Positions 31,490-44,400 of a stretch of DNA of 64,000 bases are shown here, piece by piece. A program made the position numbers and the translations under genes. The notes under the pieces were generated by a model. That model made no database searches. It was not told where the DNA came from and was given only the letters and a program-made list of their open reading frames with translations. Position 1 is the stretch's first letter. Each line of letters starts with the position of its first letter. The DNA is from Chytridium lagenaria (lineage: Eukaryota; Chytridiomycota; Chytridiomycetes; Chytridiales; Chytridiaceae), in contig JAHLKC010000059.1 of NCBI GenBank assembly GCA_025449115.1, positions 124,001 to 188,000 of the forward strand, read 5' to 3'.

Positions 31490-32594
31490 ATGCATCATCA
31501 ACGACAACTAGTAAAGAGATTCCATCATCATCATCACATCATCATCATCATGCTGCTGCTGGTGGTGGTGGTGCTGGTGGTATACTACTTGGTCTTTTTC
31601 AGAGTTTCTACTGCTGATACCCTCTCCACTCATCATCAGCATCATCACACTAGCATCAACTCCATTGGCATCATCAACACCAGGAGATCATTCATATCAT
31701 CAACCCATAGTGCTAATAACGCCCATGCAGCTGTTTATCATCACTCCCTCTCCACATTACCAATCTATCAACGACACCTCACAGTCACTTCTACATCAAA
31801 TACACGCCCCTTCTCCTCATCCGCTGCTGGTACTCCTCCAAAGAAAACCCTTCCAAAAAACTCTCGCGAGTATCTCTACTACATTGACATCCATGGGCAG
31901 TAAAACTCCACTTTTGATCATCCCCATCGATCATACTCAATTTCAAATTTTTGTTTATCCAGCTTTTCTTCATGACACATTTCCGAGAAACTTGACATCG
32001 TGTGAGTAATTACACCCGCTATATATGTGTATCAACTAATCTCATTTTTGACAGGCTTCAAAGATAAACGTTTTCTTGACTTTTTTTATACGCGTCTCCA
32101 AGTCAATCAGTACGGATGGGACAGAGGATCGGGTGAGGACGGCTATCAGTATGTCAGTCCTTGTGGACGCGAAGTCAACTTATAAAGAGCGAAGATGGTG
32201 CGTCTGATAAATTTACTTTAGTTCATCATCGTCTTTCGCACTCATGATCTCGCCGCTGACATGAACTCTTTTCTGCTTAGCACCATCGTATTTCACGACC
32301 TCACCTACGACGACAAGCTCATTTGGCGGGCGACCTCCACCACCCCTTTGACCCCTCTTCCCTCTACGTTGGCGAAACCATGGGCAGGATCTACCATCCA
32401 GCACCTCCTTCACATCTAGTCCACCACCGTGGGCGCTCTTGCCGTCAGGAGACGCGCATAGAGTATTGGATGTGGATGGGAACGACGTGCCACCGTTGGG
32501 TCTGCTGAGATCTTCGTTGGTACAGACGGCGCTGGTAGAGGGGTTTGATGGGGAATCGTTGACGTGGAGAGGGAAGAGGTATCTGTTAGAGTAG
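31490..32594 (+). CDS. UPF0598 family protein (C8orf82-like)
   Basis: The central and C-terminal parts match the UPF0598 family, whose function is unknown. Matching blocks: REYLYYIDIHGQ, FPRNLTSCFKDKRFLDFFYT, YQYVSPCGREVNL, LVFHD-type VFHDLT, FDPSSLYVGE and GRIYHPAPP. The end reads LLRSSLVQTALVEGFDGESL and stops at 32592. An N-terminal His-rich stretch is followed by a hydrophobic segment (LLLVVVVLVVYYLVFF), so this copy may be membrane-anchored or mitochondrially targeted. Introns are visible at about 31900 (GTAAAA) and 32002-32054 (GTGAGT...GACAG). The reading frame changes near 31960, 32210, 32330 and 32440, through introns or one-base errors. Confidence 0.75.
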
Positions 32595-32873
32595 TGCGGG
32601 ATGTCGGGCCAGCTGAGACGTGAATAATTACACTACAAATGGCGTAATGTAATAAAGACGAGCGATGTCTATTTGTTTTTCCAGGATACGAAAATGACAT
32701 GAAGGTGGCGGACAATAGAAGCCGTTTTTTTGTTTTTTTGTCCTCCGTCAGCCAGCCGTTCCGCACCGACAGGGCCGAACCGAGCCGGACGGGCCGTTTA
32801 TAAAGCGCGAATGAAAAGTGTCTTTGACCCTTTCAAATTTATGTTTTGAGTTGTGTTCATTTTTATTAGCAGA
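32595..32873. other. Short intergenic region
   Basis: Separates two plus-strand genes and presumably holds the promoter of the membrane protein that follows. No motif stands out. Confidence 0.35.
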
Positions 32874-34766
32874 ATGGGGGACCAAGCTGCGTCATCGCTG
32901 GAGGCATTGCCAAGCCTTCATCACCTTCAAGCATCAAGAGCGATACAGGGAGATATGATGCTGAATTGGATGAGTCTATGCATGTGGAGGGAGGAGATGG
33001 GAGGATTACGATCGGGGATATGCATGGAGTTGTTGATCACACTTCAAGTGAACAAAAGGAACAACCCCATAATGTCATTGCACAGTCTACAGAAACGACG
33101 ACTCCTACTCATGAAGAACCACCATCACAGCATCATCCACAAGAACAACAAGAACAACAACAACAACCCATACCCTCATCCACGGATTCCCCAACCCCCA
33201 AAAGAAGAGACGGAGAAGAAAAAAAAGACCAGACACTGTCCAACCCTCCAACCTCAACGACCCATCAAACATCACCATCCCGCAACATGCTCACCACACT
33301 CATCCACACCCACACCCCTTATCCCAACATACAAACCACCCTTCATCCCCAATCGAAGACAACGACAGCCGTGTTGGTCGAAGTCGAGCACCGTCATCCA
33401 TTGCGTATCGCTATCCGTCTGAATGGAACATGGGAAGACGGCGGACAGAGGATGGAACAACGTTGAATAGGAGACCAGCGTCAGTGAGGTCGAGAGCATT
33501 TACATTGAAGAGCGCACTTCCGGCACATGTGAAGACGACGTTGCATGTGCCGAGGCTGTTGTTTTTATGAGTATCTTGTGATTCCGTATGGTGAGTGTTT
33601 GAAAGTTATGGATGCCGTCTTTCTTTGTTGGCTCTTTGTTGTTGAAATGTTCGTTTATGATCCTTTCTTTGAGTATTCTGGGTTACCGCCTTATTTTTAT
33701 CGCAACGTTTTAAACATCCGTTCAACTGCGATGCCATCTACACGTCTCTGTGATTCATTCCATAAAGCACCTCTACTGTCAATAATCACACACGTCCCCC
33801 CCCTCCAAACCCCTTCATCTCTTGTTCTCGTCATCCATGACATCATTTTCACGCCCCCCATTCTGACAACTCTCTGACAAGGTCTCGGTCTCGTCACCCT
33901 CATCATGCGCGTGGTCTACAGCGCCATCGGAATCCGTGATCTCCGCATCGCCGGACTGACAGCAACCCAAGATTACGTGTTTGGGTTCTCGAGGTCTGCA
34001 CGCAACTAATCCTGGAGTGATCTACCTGATCCTTCGGTGCCTGGACAGATTGCTTTGGGACACAGTGTTCAAGTATGAGCAGCTGTGTGGGAGTGTTAGG
34101 TTTCAGACGAGCTTTGATCCGGGACCTTTGATTGATGAGGAGTTTTGTGGACCGAGATGGTATATTGTTTTTTTTGTTTGTTTCTTTGTTTCTATTAGTT
34201 TTTTCTTTGGGTTTGGGTTTGGAGATTGGGTTGTTATGCTTCTTTCTGTTTGATTTTTTTGGACATGGAACACTGTCATGAATCAATATTTATTTCTTAA
34301 TTATGTGCATGAAAAACGGTCATATCACTCACACCTCTCATATTAGGAAACCGCGTCGCTCTCGAGATCATCGCAGCCGCTCTCGGCACCCTCGTCATCC
34401 TCCTCCTCCTCGACAACGCCCTCGTCTGGCTCAACCGTTCCTGCTGGTACCACCCCAAACGCCACCTCGTCTCAGAAGTCGATTTCATCCGACGCACCTT
34501 TAAAGCCGTCGTGATCCTCACAGTCCTCAGTCACGGAGCGCTCCAAGCCTTTGCGATGGGGATTCTCTTTGACCTTCAACGTCATCGCATTCAATGGCCC
34601 GACTTGATTTCCATTGGGGGATCTTCTTGCAGGGCATCAGTTGGGTTGCGGATGTGTGTTTGTCGCGCTGTTTTTGTTCTTTGATCGGTTGACTTTTTTT
34701 GTGAATGTGGAGTGGGATAGGGAGGATGAGAGTTTGGGGTTGTTGGGAATGGGGTTGTGGGAGTGA
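32874..34766 (+). CDS. Membrane protein with long Q/S/P-rich N-terminus, unknown
   Basis: The soluble N-terminal part (about 32900-33560) is rich in Gln, Ser, Thr and Pro, with RAFTLKSALPAHVKTTLHV near its end. A GTGAGT donor at about 33590 follows. Downstream are hydrophobic or membrane-type segments: LVTLIMRVVYSAIGI, LRCLDRLLWDTVFKYEQL, VALEIIAAALGTLVILLLLD, FKAVVILTVLSHGALQAFAM and CVFVALFLFFDRL. The stop is at 34764. A clear intron spans about 34161-34349 (GTATAT...ATTAG). Several one-base frame changes are required, including one at the G-run right after the start (32876-32880). No family is recognised. Start ATG at 32874 keeps the N-terminal frame if one G is missing. Confidence 0.5.
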
Positions 34767-35730
34767 AGTGAGGTTGGAGGATGGTGGGGTGGATGATTTG
34801 GAGAAGAGTTTGGTGATGATGGGGGGTCGAGGATTGATGCGGTTGCTGTGCAGGTTATAAGGGGGGAAAAGTAAGAAGCGGTGATGGATTTTTATCATTT
34901 TTTTTTTTTGCATTGTTTTTTCTTTGACTGCATTGTTGTTGTTTTTTGTGTGTATAAATAATAATCAATTTATCTATGAGTTTACATGAAAAATCATAAA
35001 ACAATTTGATTTGATAATGACTTTCCCTCACCGGCTTAATGAATGAGACTGAGAAAAATGTTTTTGAAGCAGTTAAAATGGTAGAAGCAGTTCACCCCCA
35101 GCGTCGACTCAATATTAACTAAACGAAATATTCAAAAGTCGTGATTTTCTTGTTTATTCAAAATAACCCCGTTAAGCATTATTCAAAAGCTTTACCCAGA
35201 TGTCGCAAGGAAACGTTTCTCTCCACGGGCTCCAGCACCCCAATCTTTATAATTTTTTGTTTTGACTGAAATGGCAGTGCATTTAATTAGTTTATAGTTT
35301 TCGAGGGCCGATGATGGATTTGATTTGAATTATATCCCCCACCTCCCTCCTGCCCTGCGAGCATGGCATTCCTGATGAACTGGTGGGCTATGCAGCGTCA
35401 TTTTCTGGATGCATTAATCAAAATCTTTTTGAATCTGCTGGTCATGAAGAGTTGTGTATAAAAAGCTTCTGGGTTTTATTCAATATCCCCCCCCCCCCCC
35501 CCACTACCTTCACTACCTCCATTGCCCATCAACTGTCCTTTCAAACCTCTATGGTTTATTTTTCCTCATACATTACCCTTCATGTTCTAAAGTTGCATCA
35601 GAAAGCCGTCACCCGTCACCTCATAATTTGCAACGCTTTTTTTTGAACCTCAGCCAAGCCCAAAACGTCATAATAATCAAAAAAAAAAAGAGTTATTAAT
35701 CTTAATTTTTTCTTCTAAACTATCAAGCCT
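34767..35730. other. Intergenic, AT-rich with a poly-C run
   Basis: No gene is seen. The region includes (T)n and (A)n runs and a 16-base poly-C tract at 35487-35502. The last 50 bases precede the membrane-protein ATG. Confidence 0.45.
35487..35502. repeat. Poly-C tract of 16 bases
   Basis: An uninterrupted run of 16 C follows CAATAT. Its length is probably unreliable in the assembly. Confidence 0.9.
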
Positions 35731-37106
35731 ATGGCGATGTCGCCAAACGAGCCGTCTTCATGGGCATCATCACCATCACAGGGAAGTTTTGATGGACGTG
35801 CGATGGGTGCAGAAAACATCAAAGCTGTCTTGGATGCATCCATTGGTGTTGTCGCTGTTCCAACATCATCATCCAATTCATCCCTCCTCATGCATCCATC
35901 CACATCATCTTCCACCATCGCCATCATCTCAACAGCCATCGCTCTCACTATCCTTTCATCCACCGTCATCCTCATGTTTCTTTGCCCACGTCGCTCAAGA
36001 AATCGCGCACCAAAGGATATCTTACCAACCACAACCATCCCCACCATCACAACAGTATCACCCTCATCAAGCCCTCATCTCTACCATCCACGGCCTTTTG
36101 CTTTTCGCGCCGCCCCTTCCCCAGTCCCTTCCGACTGCACCCTCGTCGATGCCATCCATCCCACCATCCCATTAACAGGTCTCGGCATCGAACCAACCAT
36201 CACCGCCTCCTTCACAAACCCTCATCAATCCTCCTACACAGACCCCTCCGACCCGTTCCTAACAACCTCGCATCTCCCTTCCTCAACCCTATCACCCTTC
36301 CGCTCAGAATCCCCTGACCTCCCCATCCGCACCTCCATCTTCCGCTCACATTCCCCAAACCCCCACCGTCCAACCTCCTCCCTCTCCATCTCCTCCATCA
36401 CCTCCCAACCCCAACCCATCATCAACCCCTCCCGTCGCTCAAAACCAGGCCCCCTCAAAGAAAAACCCTCCCGTCCTCGCATCTCCATCTCATTCCCCGA
36501 CCAACCCTCCACACCTCCATCCCGTCTCCGCGCCTTCTCATTCCAAGAACACGAACGTCGTTGGTCACGTCCAAACCTTGGTCGGAAATCCGCGCTCGCC
36601 ATCCATACCCATAACGTCTCATCCCTCAACCCTGGTGTCTACACTTTTGAATCCCCGAAACGATCCTTTGATACTGACCCCGTTATTGTGGTGAACACGC
36701 GGGATGAGAAGGAACGCGAGGAGTGGGAGAATGCAGAGGCGCCAGACACACCTACGTCCATGCAGTGGTCGGATTTAGAGGTGGTCGTACCTGTTGAGGG
36801 TGGGAGGTGAATAGGTGGGGTGATGATGGGGGGCGGGATGAGGAGGTTGTGGAAGGGGATGTGGTGACGGATGTGGAGGATGAGGATGAGCATGTGGGGG
36901 TACGGGAGACTAAGGAAATTGATCAAGTGGGGATACGCGAACCCAAGAAGGCGTTGAACATCAAATTGAGATACGTGACGAGGAATGTGGTAAACATCAA
37001 ATCGAAATACACGAAATTGAGGAATGTGGTAAACGTCAAGTCGACATTGGTGAAACCAAGGAAAGCGTCATCGAACACGTACCTATCAAAGTTTAATTCT
37101 CCGTAA
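35731..37106 (+). CDS. Single-pass membrane protein with SMQWS motif and acidic tail
   Basis: A 359-codon ORF encodes an S/T-rich N-terminus without signal peptide, one membrane helix (IAIISTAIALTILSSTVILM) and a basic stop-transfer segment (CPRRSRNR). A long S/P-rich cytosolic region follows. At 36724-36780 it carries W-E-N-A-x2-P-x-T-P-x-S-M-Q-W-S-D-L, shared with the protein at 713-1538. The ORF stops at 36808 in a G-run. The next frame immediately continues with an acidic stretch (DEEVVEGDVVTDVEDEDEH) and then repeats of the type IEI-x-EECGK to about 37096. Because the 713-1538 protein also has an acidic tail after the motif, the stop is probably an indel artefact. Function unknown; the tail could be an adaptor-binding site. 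Confidence 0.65.
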
Positions 37107-37848
37107 TTCTACTTTTTCTATCTTTCTCTTTCTTTTATTTCTTTCCCGCTCTTTTCCTGGCCTCCTTTTTCATAAATAATGACCTCACATACTTTGCAAA
37201 GTCGCTTCATCGTAAAAAAAATTCCTTCTCTCTTAATATTTTTTGCTGCCTTACTTCCCGCCTCATGAACCCAACCCACTCCGGTTATTTACTTTTTAGC
37301 TGCGTTTATCTGGTTTTTGTGATTTTAAAAACGTAATTTAGGGATGGATTTTACTCCCAAGCAACACCCCCTTTCTCTGTTACTGTACCTGTAGAAATCT
37401 AATATGAAAATTTCCCTTTTTTTTTATACATATACATATAACTTACCTTGATAAGGAATGTAAAGCTTTTCTTTTTATGCGCTGTTTTCAACGTTGGTGC
37501 ATTCTCGTGTGAGATCTCGTCGTGGTATGTTCTGAAATATAAGCTTTACTTAAGTAACAGGACTTTGTAATGCTATGTAATTACTTTTTTATCATGTTAG
37601 TCTTTTTGTTTTCCCCGCGGAAACAGTCTCTAATGCGAGGTGTCCGATTAGAAAAAAACCGTATTTTGAAGGCTACTTTATCCATAACTGTGTCATTTAA
37701 CTTTCACTTTGTCATTTATTTAAATTGGATAATGCCTTAACGCAGTATGATTTTATAATTATATCAATATGAGGGCTCAAAAGTACACTTTTATCCCCCC
37801 AAGAAAAAACAAAAAAAAAAAAACAAAAGTGCCATTACACGTTTTACA
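37107..37848. other. Intergenic between convergent membrane-protein genes
   Basis: AT-rich sequence lies between two convergent gene ends and contains poly-T and poly-A runs. No gene is seen. Confidence 0.5.
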
Positions 37849-39246
37849 TCACAGCCTAATCTCCTTCCTAATGGCCAAAGTCTCCCGCCTCGAGTTCACT
37901 TGAAGCCAAGTCTCCCACAAAAATCCCAACATCAAAAAAACACTCACAACACCAACCCACTTCCCCAACAACCACGGTCGATTTCCAAAATACACAAACA
38001 CCTTATCATCATTCCCCGCATCAAAGAACATTTCCACATTCAATGTAATATGACCATACCCAGGCGGATTATCACGTTCCGCATCTGCCCGATACGCGTC
38101 AAGGTGAACTCTTAACGCGTCTTCATCTGTCGTGTAGGTCTTGGGGAGTGTTATGATGAGGAAGGAGGACGACGAAGATGCCTTTAAAATTGTTTCTTCG
38201 TTATCGGATGCATCGCGAGAAGAGATGTAATGAATACGCCAGTTTGGGAAATGGTGATAATGGGTATGAGAAGCAGTTCGTTGTTCCGTTCGTGATACCC
38301 CGTTGGAATCTGTGGTTGTCACATCGTATGTGGTTGTTTGGGTGTAGCTTGAATGTCCGGTGATCACAAACCTGAACGGTCCTGTACGGAGTTGTGGATG
38401 TAGGCTAATGCGGCATCTTGACTCATGACGGGGTCGGAGAATTTGCTGAGGGTTTTAAAGCTAAAGAACCCGACGTGAGTGAGGTATAGGAAGACGGTTA
38501 TTGTGGAAAGCGAGACAAAGTGTAAACTGAAACGCATCGAGTCTGTGCGGTAACAGATGTTGTCGTTCAGGATTGTTTGGCTCAAGGCGCTTGCGTAGAG
38601 CATGATGAGGACGAGGATGAGGGCGGTGGTGAGGAAGAGGGCGATGGTGTAATTTTTGGTTTTCTTGCGGTCTTTTTCTTCTGGGGTGGGGAGTTTGAGG
38701 GAGTCGCTGTCTTTGAACTGGGTTTTGGGGGACGATATGACGAGGATTATAGTGCTGATGAGGAGGAGGATGAGGTAGACTGAGGGATAGCGAGGACGAG
38801 GTAGAAGGGGATATTGGATAATTTCTTTTCGGGTATGGTGTTGTAGCATTCTGAAGAGGGAAAAGATGTGCAGGAGCCTTCTCCAAATCCACAACAGTAA
38901 GAGCATGCTGGGGACGCTGAGAGGCAGAGGGAGATGGAGTTGTCTGGGATACTTTTGCAGAGGGTGTAGTTTGAGATGGTGGATGGGGTTGATGAAGGAG
39001 CGGGTTTTTTGGTGGTTCTTGTGCTTTCCTGGTGAGGGATGGAGGGGATGTTGGGATGAGGTTTGTGGAGGTTGTTGTTGTGGGGATTGTTGTTGTGGGG
39101 ATAGTTGTGAGAGTGGAAATGAGCTCATCTGAAGTCGTGGATGACTGTGCTGAGACACTGCAGGTGAGAGTGATGAGGAGTAGTAAGACTAGACCAGCTA
39201 AGCTGGTGGTTCGACGTGAAGGACGCATGGCTGTTGAGAGGTGCAT
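37849..39246 (-). CDS. Secretory-pathway multipass membrane protein, unknown
   Basis: The N-terminus has a signal peptide (SLAGLVLLLLITLTCSVSA) followed by a Thr-rich segment, then TVVDLEKAPAHLFPLQNAT. The middle contains helices YPSVYLILLLISTIILVIS, YTIALFLTTALILVLIMLYA and FVSLSTITVFLYLTHVGFF. A large extracytosolic loop follows (AYRADAERDNPPGYGHITLN), then a last helix (VGVVSVFLMLGFLWETWL) and a basic tail. Family not recognised. Two frame changes are required, near 38840 and 38371, the second inside a continuous RSG-FVITGHSS stretch, so a missing base is likely. ATG at 39246 was chosen because it places the signal peptide near the start; the upstream open frame has no ATG. Confidence 0.6.
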
Positions 39247-39279
39247 GGAAGGAGTATTTCGGGGATGGGCAATCACAGG

Positions 39280-41477
39280 TTTGTTTTTATATCTAGTTTG
39301 ATGAATCCACCTAATGATAAGGCTTTTGAATCCACATAGTGGATGTTCTGATCACTTTGATAGAGCCGTTGTGTCTCGCGTATTTTTTTTTTCCAAGAAA
39401 TTTCGGCGCCTCGTCGCAGTCTCGGGAACACACAACTTCCGATCCCAGTCAATCTGAAAAATGATCCCAGTCAATGGAAGGGTAAGACTGAGTCGACTCC
39501 CGAAAGTTCGAGTCGAATATGGAGCTAAGCTTGTTTATGAGTAAGCAAGGTCCATTGCGTAATCCACGTCGTGCAGCCATTACGCGATACACACCAGAGC
39601 CAATTAAACTTCCACTTCGACGCGACGCGCATGTGAACGCGTCTAAAACATCTAGACACGAGTTAGGGGCGGCATGAAACATCAGACACGAGTTAGATAG
39701 ATTAAGAAACGAATTATGGGGAGGGTTTTACACCATTGAGTGAAAGAACTAAAGTGACGCTGCACGTGGCTGCGCTGTCTCAAGTGAAGGAGGACCCCGA
39801 CTGGTTCCGCTCCTTTAAGAGCCGCACCCGCCGCAGGGGGAGTTAGAAGGGGAACCCCGCAGTGCCTGGCTCACAGGAATGACGCATAAGTAAAAGGAAG
39901 AGAGTGGAGTGCGAATAATGTATGCACTTAAGCCTCAAACCTATACTCTCGCGAAAGCAAACCTAGTAATAAACACTCTTTAAGCGATAACATTCATTTA
40001 AGAGTAAGCTTTCATGCTTATATATCATCCGCTCAGAATCCTATCCAGAATTTTTCTCTTCAGCTAATCGTCATCGCACGTTATAAACATTTAAAATGAG
40101 ATTGGACCATCAAAACGACTAAACTCGCAAAAATTACAAGCTCACAAGAACTTTGACTTGTTTCTTTGTTTCTTTGGGGGCGGGGGTGCAGCGCTTTAGT
40201 ATATCAATCAGATATGGACGGGTGTTTTGAATTATGCCGTAATGGACGGAACATCGATAGACAGGCGTTATTGTTTGTTTTAAAGGAACCATATCGTGTA
40301 CCCAAGGCCATGTCTGAACCAGCGAGGGATGAGCAGTGGAACTAGATATGCTCTTACCAGATAAACGTAAATTATATGCTCTCACTTAAGTCCTGCACGT
40401 ATCTAATCACCTTGGATCAATTAATAATCTCTTCCTTTTTTCTTAAAGTCTGCTACGTTCGAGTCGTCGTTTCTTCAAATGTAGCGGCCCCTAGAACTTT
40501 GTGCTAATTTGTCCATAATTATGCATATTTTCTTCCTTATCTTTTTACCCCCATACCGTCAGTCCTTAAATGACAGGAGCAATGAAAACGGACATCATTA
40601 TCCTCTAAATTTACATCCATTGTTATCTTTTTGGTCTACATCGCCGACCCTATAACTACACACACGAGAAGAGGCTTGATTTGACTATCAAAACTTGAGA
40701 AAGTACGCAAAAGAGTTGCAAATAAACGTGAATTTTGCGTATAGTAGATGCAATGAAGAAAAAGCAAATTGAGAATATAAACAATTATGCGTGTAAAGAT
40801 AGTTTTTATACCATTGCTCTTAGAAATGACAAAGAGTTTTTTTTAGTACCCAGGGCCAGCTCTGCCTGGGTGGCTTCGGAAAGGACCGATTGAGCTTGAG
40901 CTCTTGAGGGACGCTGATGGCGATGCTGGATAGATTATTTATCGATTAGATTGATGCTTGAGCATCACTTTTTGTTTTCGGGTTAGGAATGAATCCCGAG
41001 CGAGCTTCGGGGGAATATTTTAATTTTAATTTTTAATTTTTTTAATTTTTTATTATTAATTTTATTGCATGTTTTGTGTAACATTATGCGTCTATTTTTA
41101 TTATTTATTTATTTATTTATTTAATAATATTCACAGTCACGTCAGCTGTGACAAGTGTCACGCGAGTTGTTTGTAATTTTCTTGATTCTTTCATCCAATC
41201 AGATTCATTATACACGCATAGTATGTTGGGGATCAGATAACCCTAGATTTAAGAAAGAATTAAAAGAGAAGGAGAGGACGGCTAATATTCACTTAGTACA
41301 CTGACGGTCACCTCCTGAGAGACAGAGCAAACGACAACGGCCGTCTCTTTCAGTGTTACTTATTGCTTAAAGCTACACCAATTTGTACTTTTAAAACGTC
41401 ATCACCATCAACCACTACTGCTACCGCTACTTACTAGTATAGCTGCACAGGCACACTCTCATTTTATTAGAGAGAAT
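39280..41477. other. 2.2-kb gene-free region with small repeats
   Basis: No gene recognised. Contents include a direct repeat AAACATC-TA-GACACGAGTTAG (about 39646-39700) and a doubled GATCCCAGTCAAT (39433-39476). There is also a hairpin GCGTAAT...ATTACGC (39557-39585) and a perfect palindrome GTGACAAGTGTCAC (41148-41161). An ATTTA array lies at about 41100-41122. The right end should carry the promoter of the arrestin-like gene. Confidence 0.5.
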
Positions 41478-44400
41478 ATGGCGGCAGAGGAACAACTTCA
41501 GCATCATCATCATCATCCTCATCATCCTCATCATCATCATCATCATAATCACTCTACCGGTACTACAGCAGCTACAACTACCACTACCACTGCAATGATC
41601 ATACCAACATCACCATCAACTACAATTACAAATAACAGATTCTTCTTGGGAAGACATTCAACTCCCAGTCTTATTGCTCCAAATGACCTTCTTCTCTCAC
41701 CTTCACCTCCTCAACATCATCATCAACACCACCAACAATCTACTGAGTTACATACATCACCAACTTCCTATCACGCAACATCCTTCACAGCTACTGAGCC
41801 TTCCTACTCTTTACAGAAAACACCTTCCACCGAAACACTCTCATCCATTCGCAGAGAAAGTCGCTCTCTCCTCTCATCCCTCTTCAAAGGAGCCCCACCA
41901 AAAAAGGTCGAAGAGCCATTAAATAAGAAAAAACCCACCCTTTTCAAGGCCCAAAACTCAACATCTCGCTAACAACCTCCCTCTACAAAAACCAACCATC
42001 TCCCCTCCTAAAAGACACGAGACACCCCGTCGTCATCTCCATTTTTGTCCCGTCCCGTCTCCTGACCTGTTCCATCTCCTCCACTACCGGTCAACCTCAA
42101 TGGCCAACTCTCAGTGGTCTCGTCCTCGTCACTCGTCACCCCAAGTCGTCTTCTTCAGAGTCCATTGCGGAAAATGAGGCGAGTCATGGCAACAAGTCAC
42201 CTGAAATGGATTCTGTCGAGGATCAAGATGCGATTGATACCGCTCTTAGAAAGTCAATTATATATGTCGAGGCGCAATGTATTCTTGTCCACAAGTCTCC
42301 CATGGGCACTATTTTTGAAAAAACTTTATACGCTGAATCAAAGCGTCTAACCGATGCTGAAACGACCATGACATCAGAATTAGGTAAAACATCTTGCTTT
42401 ATTCTTTCCCAAGTTTCCTTTTTTTCCCCCGCATACCTTTCTAACATTTTTATCTATAAGAAAAAAACACGTTCCGCCGAGAACTCCCCTTCTCCTTCTC
42501 CTTTGGCTCCCGTGCCCTCCCACCTTCATTCCTCCTCCCAAACTTGTCCTCTTCACCCGCCATCGTTCCTCCCTCTACTGATTCTGTCCCAAGAGATCCA
42601 ATTGACGGTGGCCTCTCTCCTGGAATCCATTGGCGTCTCATCGCCTTTATCATTGCCAACCCTGCCGTGAACTCTACAACCGAGACCATCAGTGGTCTCA
42701 CGGACCCTCTGAACGGTGGGCTAAGGAGCTTAGGAAGCCTCCCCGCTTTACCCCCTGGAATTGTGACTCGACGGCCACTCATTAAAACTTCGCTTAATCT
42801 CATCGTGGGATACGATCAGTCACCTTTAAAAACTATCACCGGCATGAAACCCACCCCAGCTCCCGTAGAGTCATCGGCAGCGTCCACCGTCTCTACATCC
42901 ACCTTCTTATCCTCCCCTTCCCCATCTCCCTCCTCAACCATCATCAAAACACTTTCCTCCAATTCCACCGTCTTTAAAACACCCAACTTTCTTAAACCCT
43001 CCCAAACCGCCTCCCGCCTCGCCACCTTTCGCGTCACCTCTACAACCCCTCACGAGGGTGATTCTACCGTCTCCCTCCTTCTCAACCTCCATCAAGACGT
43101 CCTCACCTCAACCACCCTTCTTGACATCACCATCCATCAACTCGTCAAACTCCGACGGCCAGGGAATCGATCAACTTTATTGAAAAAATGTGTCGTTGGA
43201 GGCGTCACTGGGTTGGACCTTGCAGCTGCTCTTGCGAGAGGGGAAGGTTTTGCAGGAGTTCATGTTGACGCGGCACTCGTCGATGATGAATGGAGTGACG
43301 TTACTGTGAAAGTCCCTTTACGAGGTGAAGTGGTGGAGGCATCAAATTGGTTAGGTAGCATCCCACGTCCACGTGTTCGACGCGCGTCGATGAGTATCTC
43401 ACGTACCCCCTCCATATCCTCCCGAAGAGGTTCCATCTCTTCCATCACGTCCTCATCGAAATGGTTTGGCAAACTCAAACGCACAGCATCCATGTCGCAA
43501 GCCGTGGAGTCGCTCTACGCTGAACCTATAAATGAAGAAGATACCGCAACAGGATTTAAACAGAGGTTTCGTCGACGCTCTGTTGCTGTTGTGGGGAGGA
43601 GCGGTTTCACGCAGGTTGCACCTTCTACACCTGCTGTTGTCACGTTTGAGAGACACGTGGCGGTGGAAGTTGGGTATGTTGTTGTGGTCAAGGTTGTGAG
43701 AGGCGACGGGGATGAAGCGGGGAAGGCCAAAAGATGGGGGGGTGGGACGAGACGTAAAGTTGAGGAGGTTGTTAGAGTTGGTATTGTGGTGGGATCACCA
43801 GAGATGCCTGTTTCAGGTGAGCTTTTGTGTTTTGTTTTTTCCCTCTGATTTGTTTTAACGCGTTGTTTCCTTTTCTTTTTTTCCCTTTTTTTGTAGAACA
43901 ACCATCACTATCCCTACACCTCCATCTGCTGTCTCCCTCCACTCTCTCTCGGCAACGCCCCCACACGTTCGAAGCGCAATCTCTCTCTCAACCCTCAACA
44001 ACAAGCCGCTTCCCAAAAACGTAGGTATCCTCCGTTCCACCTCCGCCATTTTCACCAAATCCGAAATCACAACCGGCTCCATCCCTCACCCTCTCCATCC
44101 ATCCCTCCCCTCTCCAACGACGAACCTCACACAACCCGACTTTTTGGCACCCCTGCTATCGGACACGTTGGAGGATCTTGCGGTCACAATAAGGAATTTG
44201 GGGGAGATGGAGATCGCAACGACAACGACGGTGACGACAGGGGAGATGGATGCTTGGACGTTGAGAAAATTAGGCCACCACGCGTCTGTGCTTCTTGATC
44301 TTGTGGATACGTTTGATTTGTTTATCACGCAAACGTTTGTTGAGACGTATCATTCTGAGACCGCGTCCATCCCTTGGCCGCGTCATTTGGAGCCGTTTAA

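Noticed and set aside
38461..39132. Plus-strand acidic ORFs (38577-38783, 38866-39132)
   Set aside because: Antisense to the secretory membrane protein, whose signal peptide and helices read cleanly on the minus strand.
43260..43966. Several minus-strand ORFs opposite the arrestin-like gene
   Set aside because: They are shadows of the plus-strand S/R-rich coding sequence and lack splice signals or domains.
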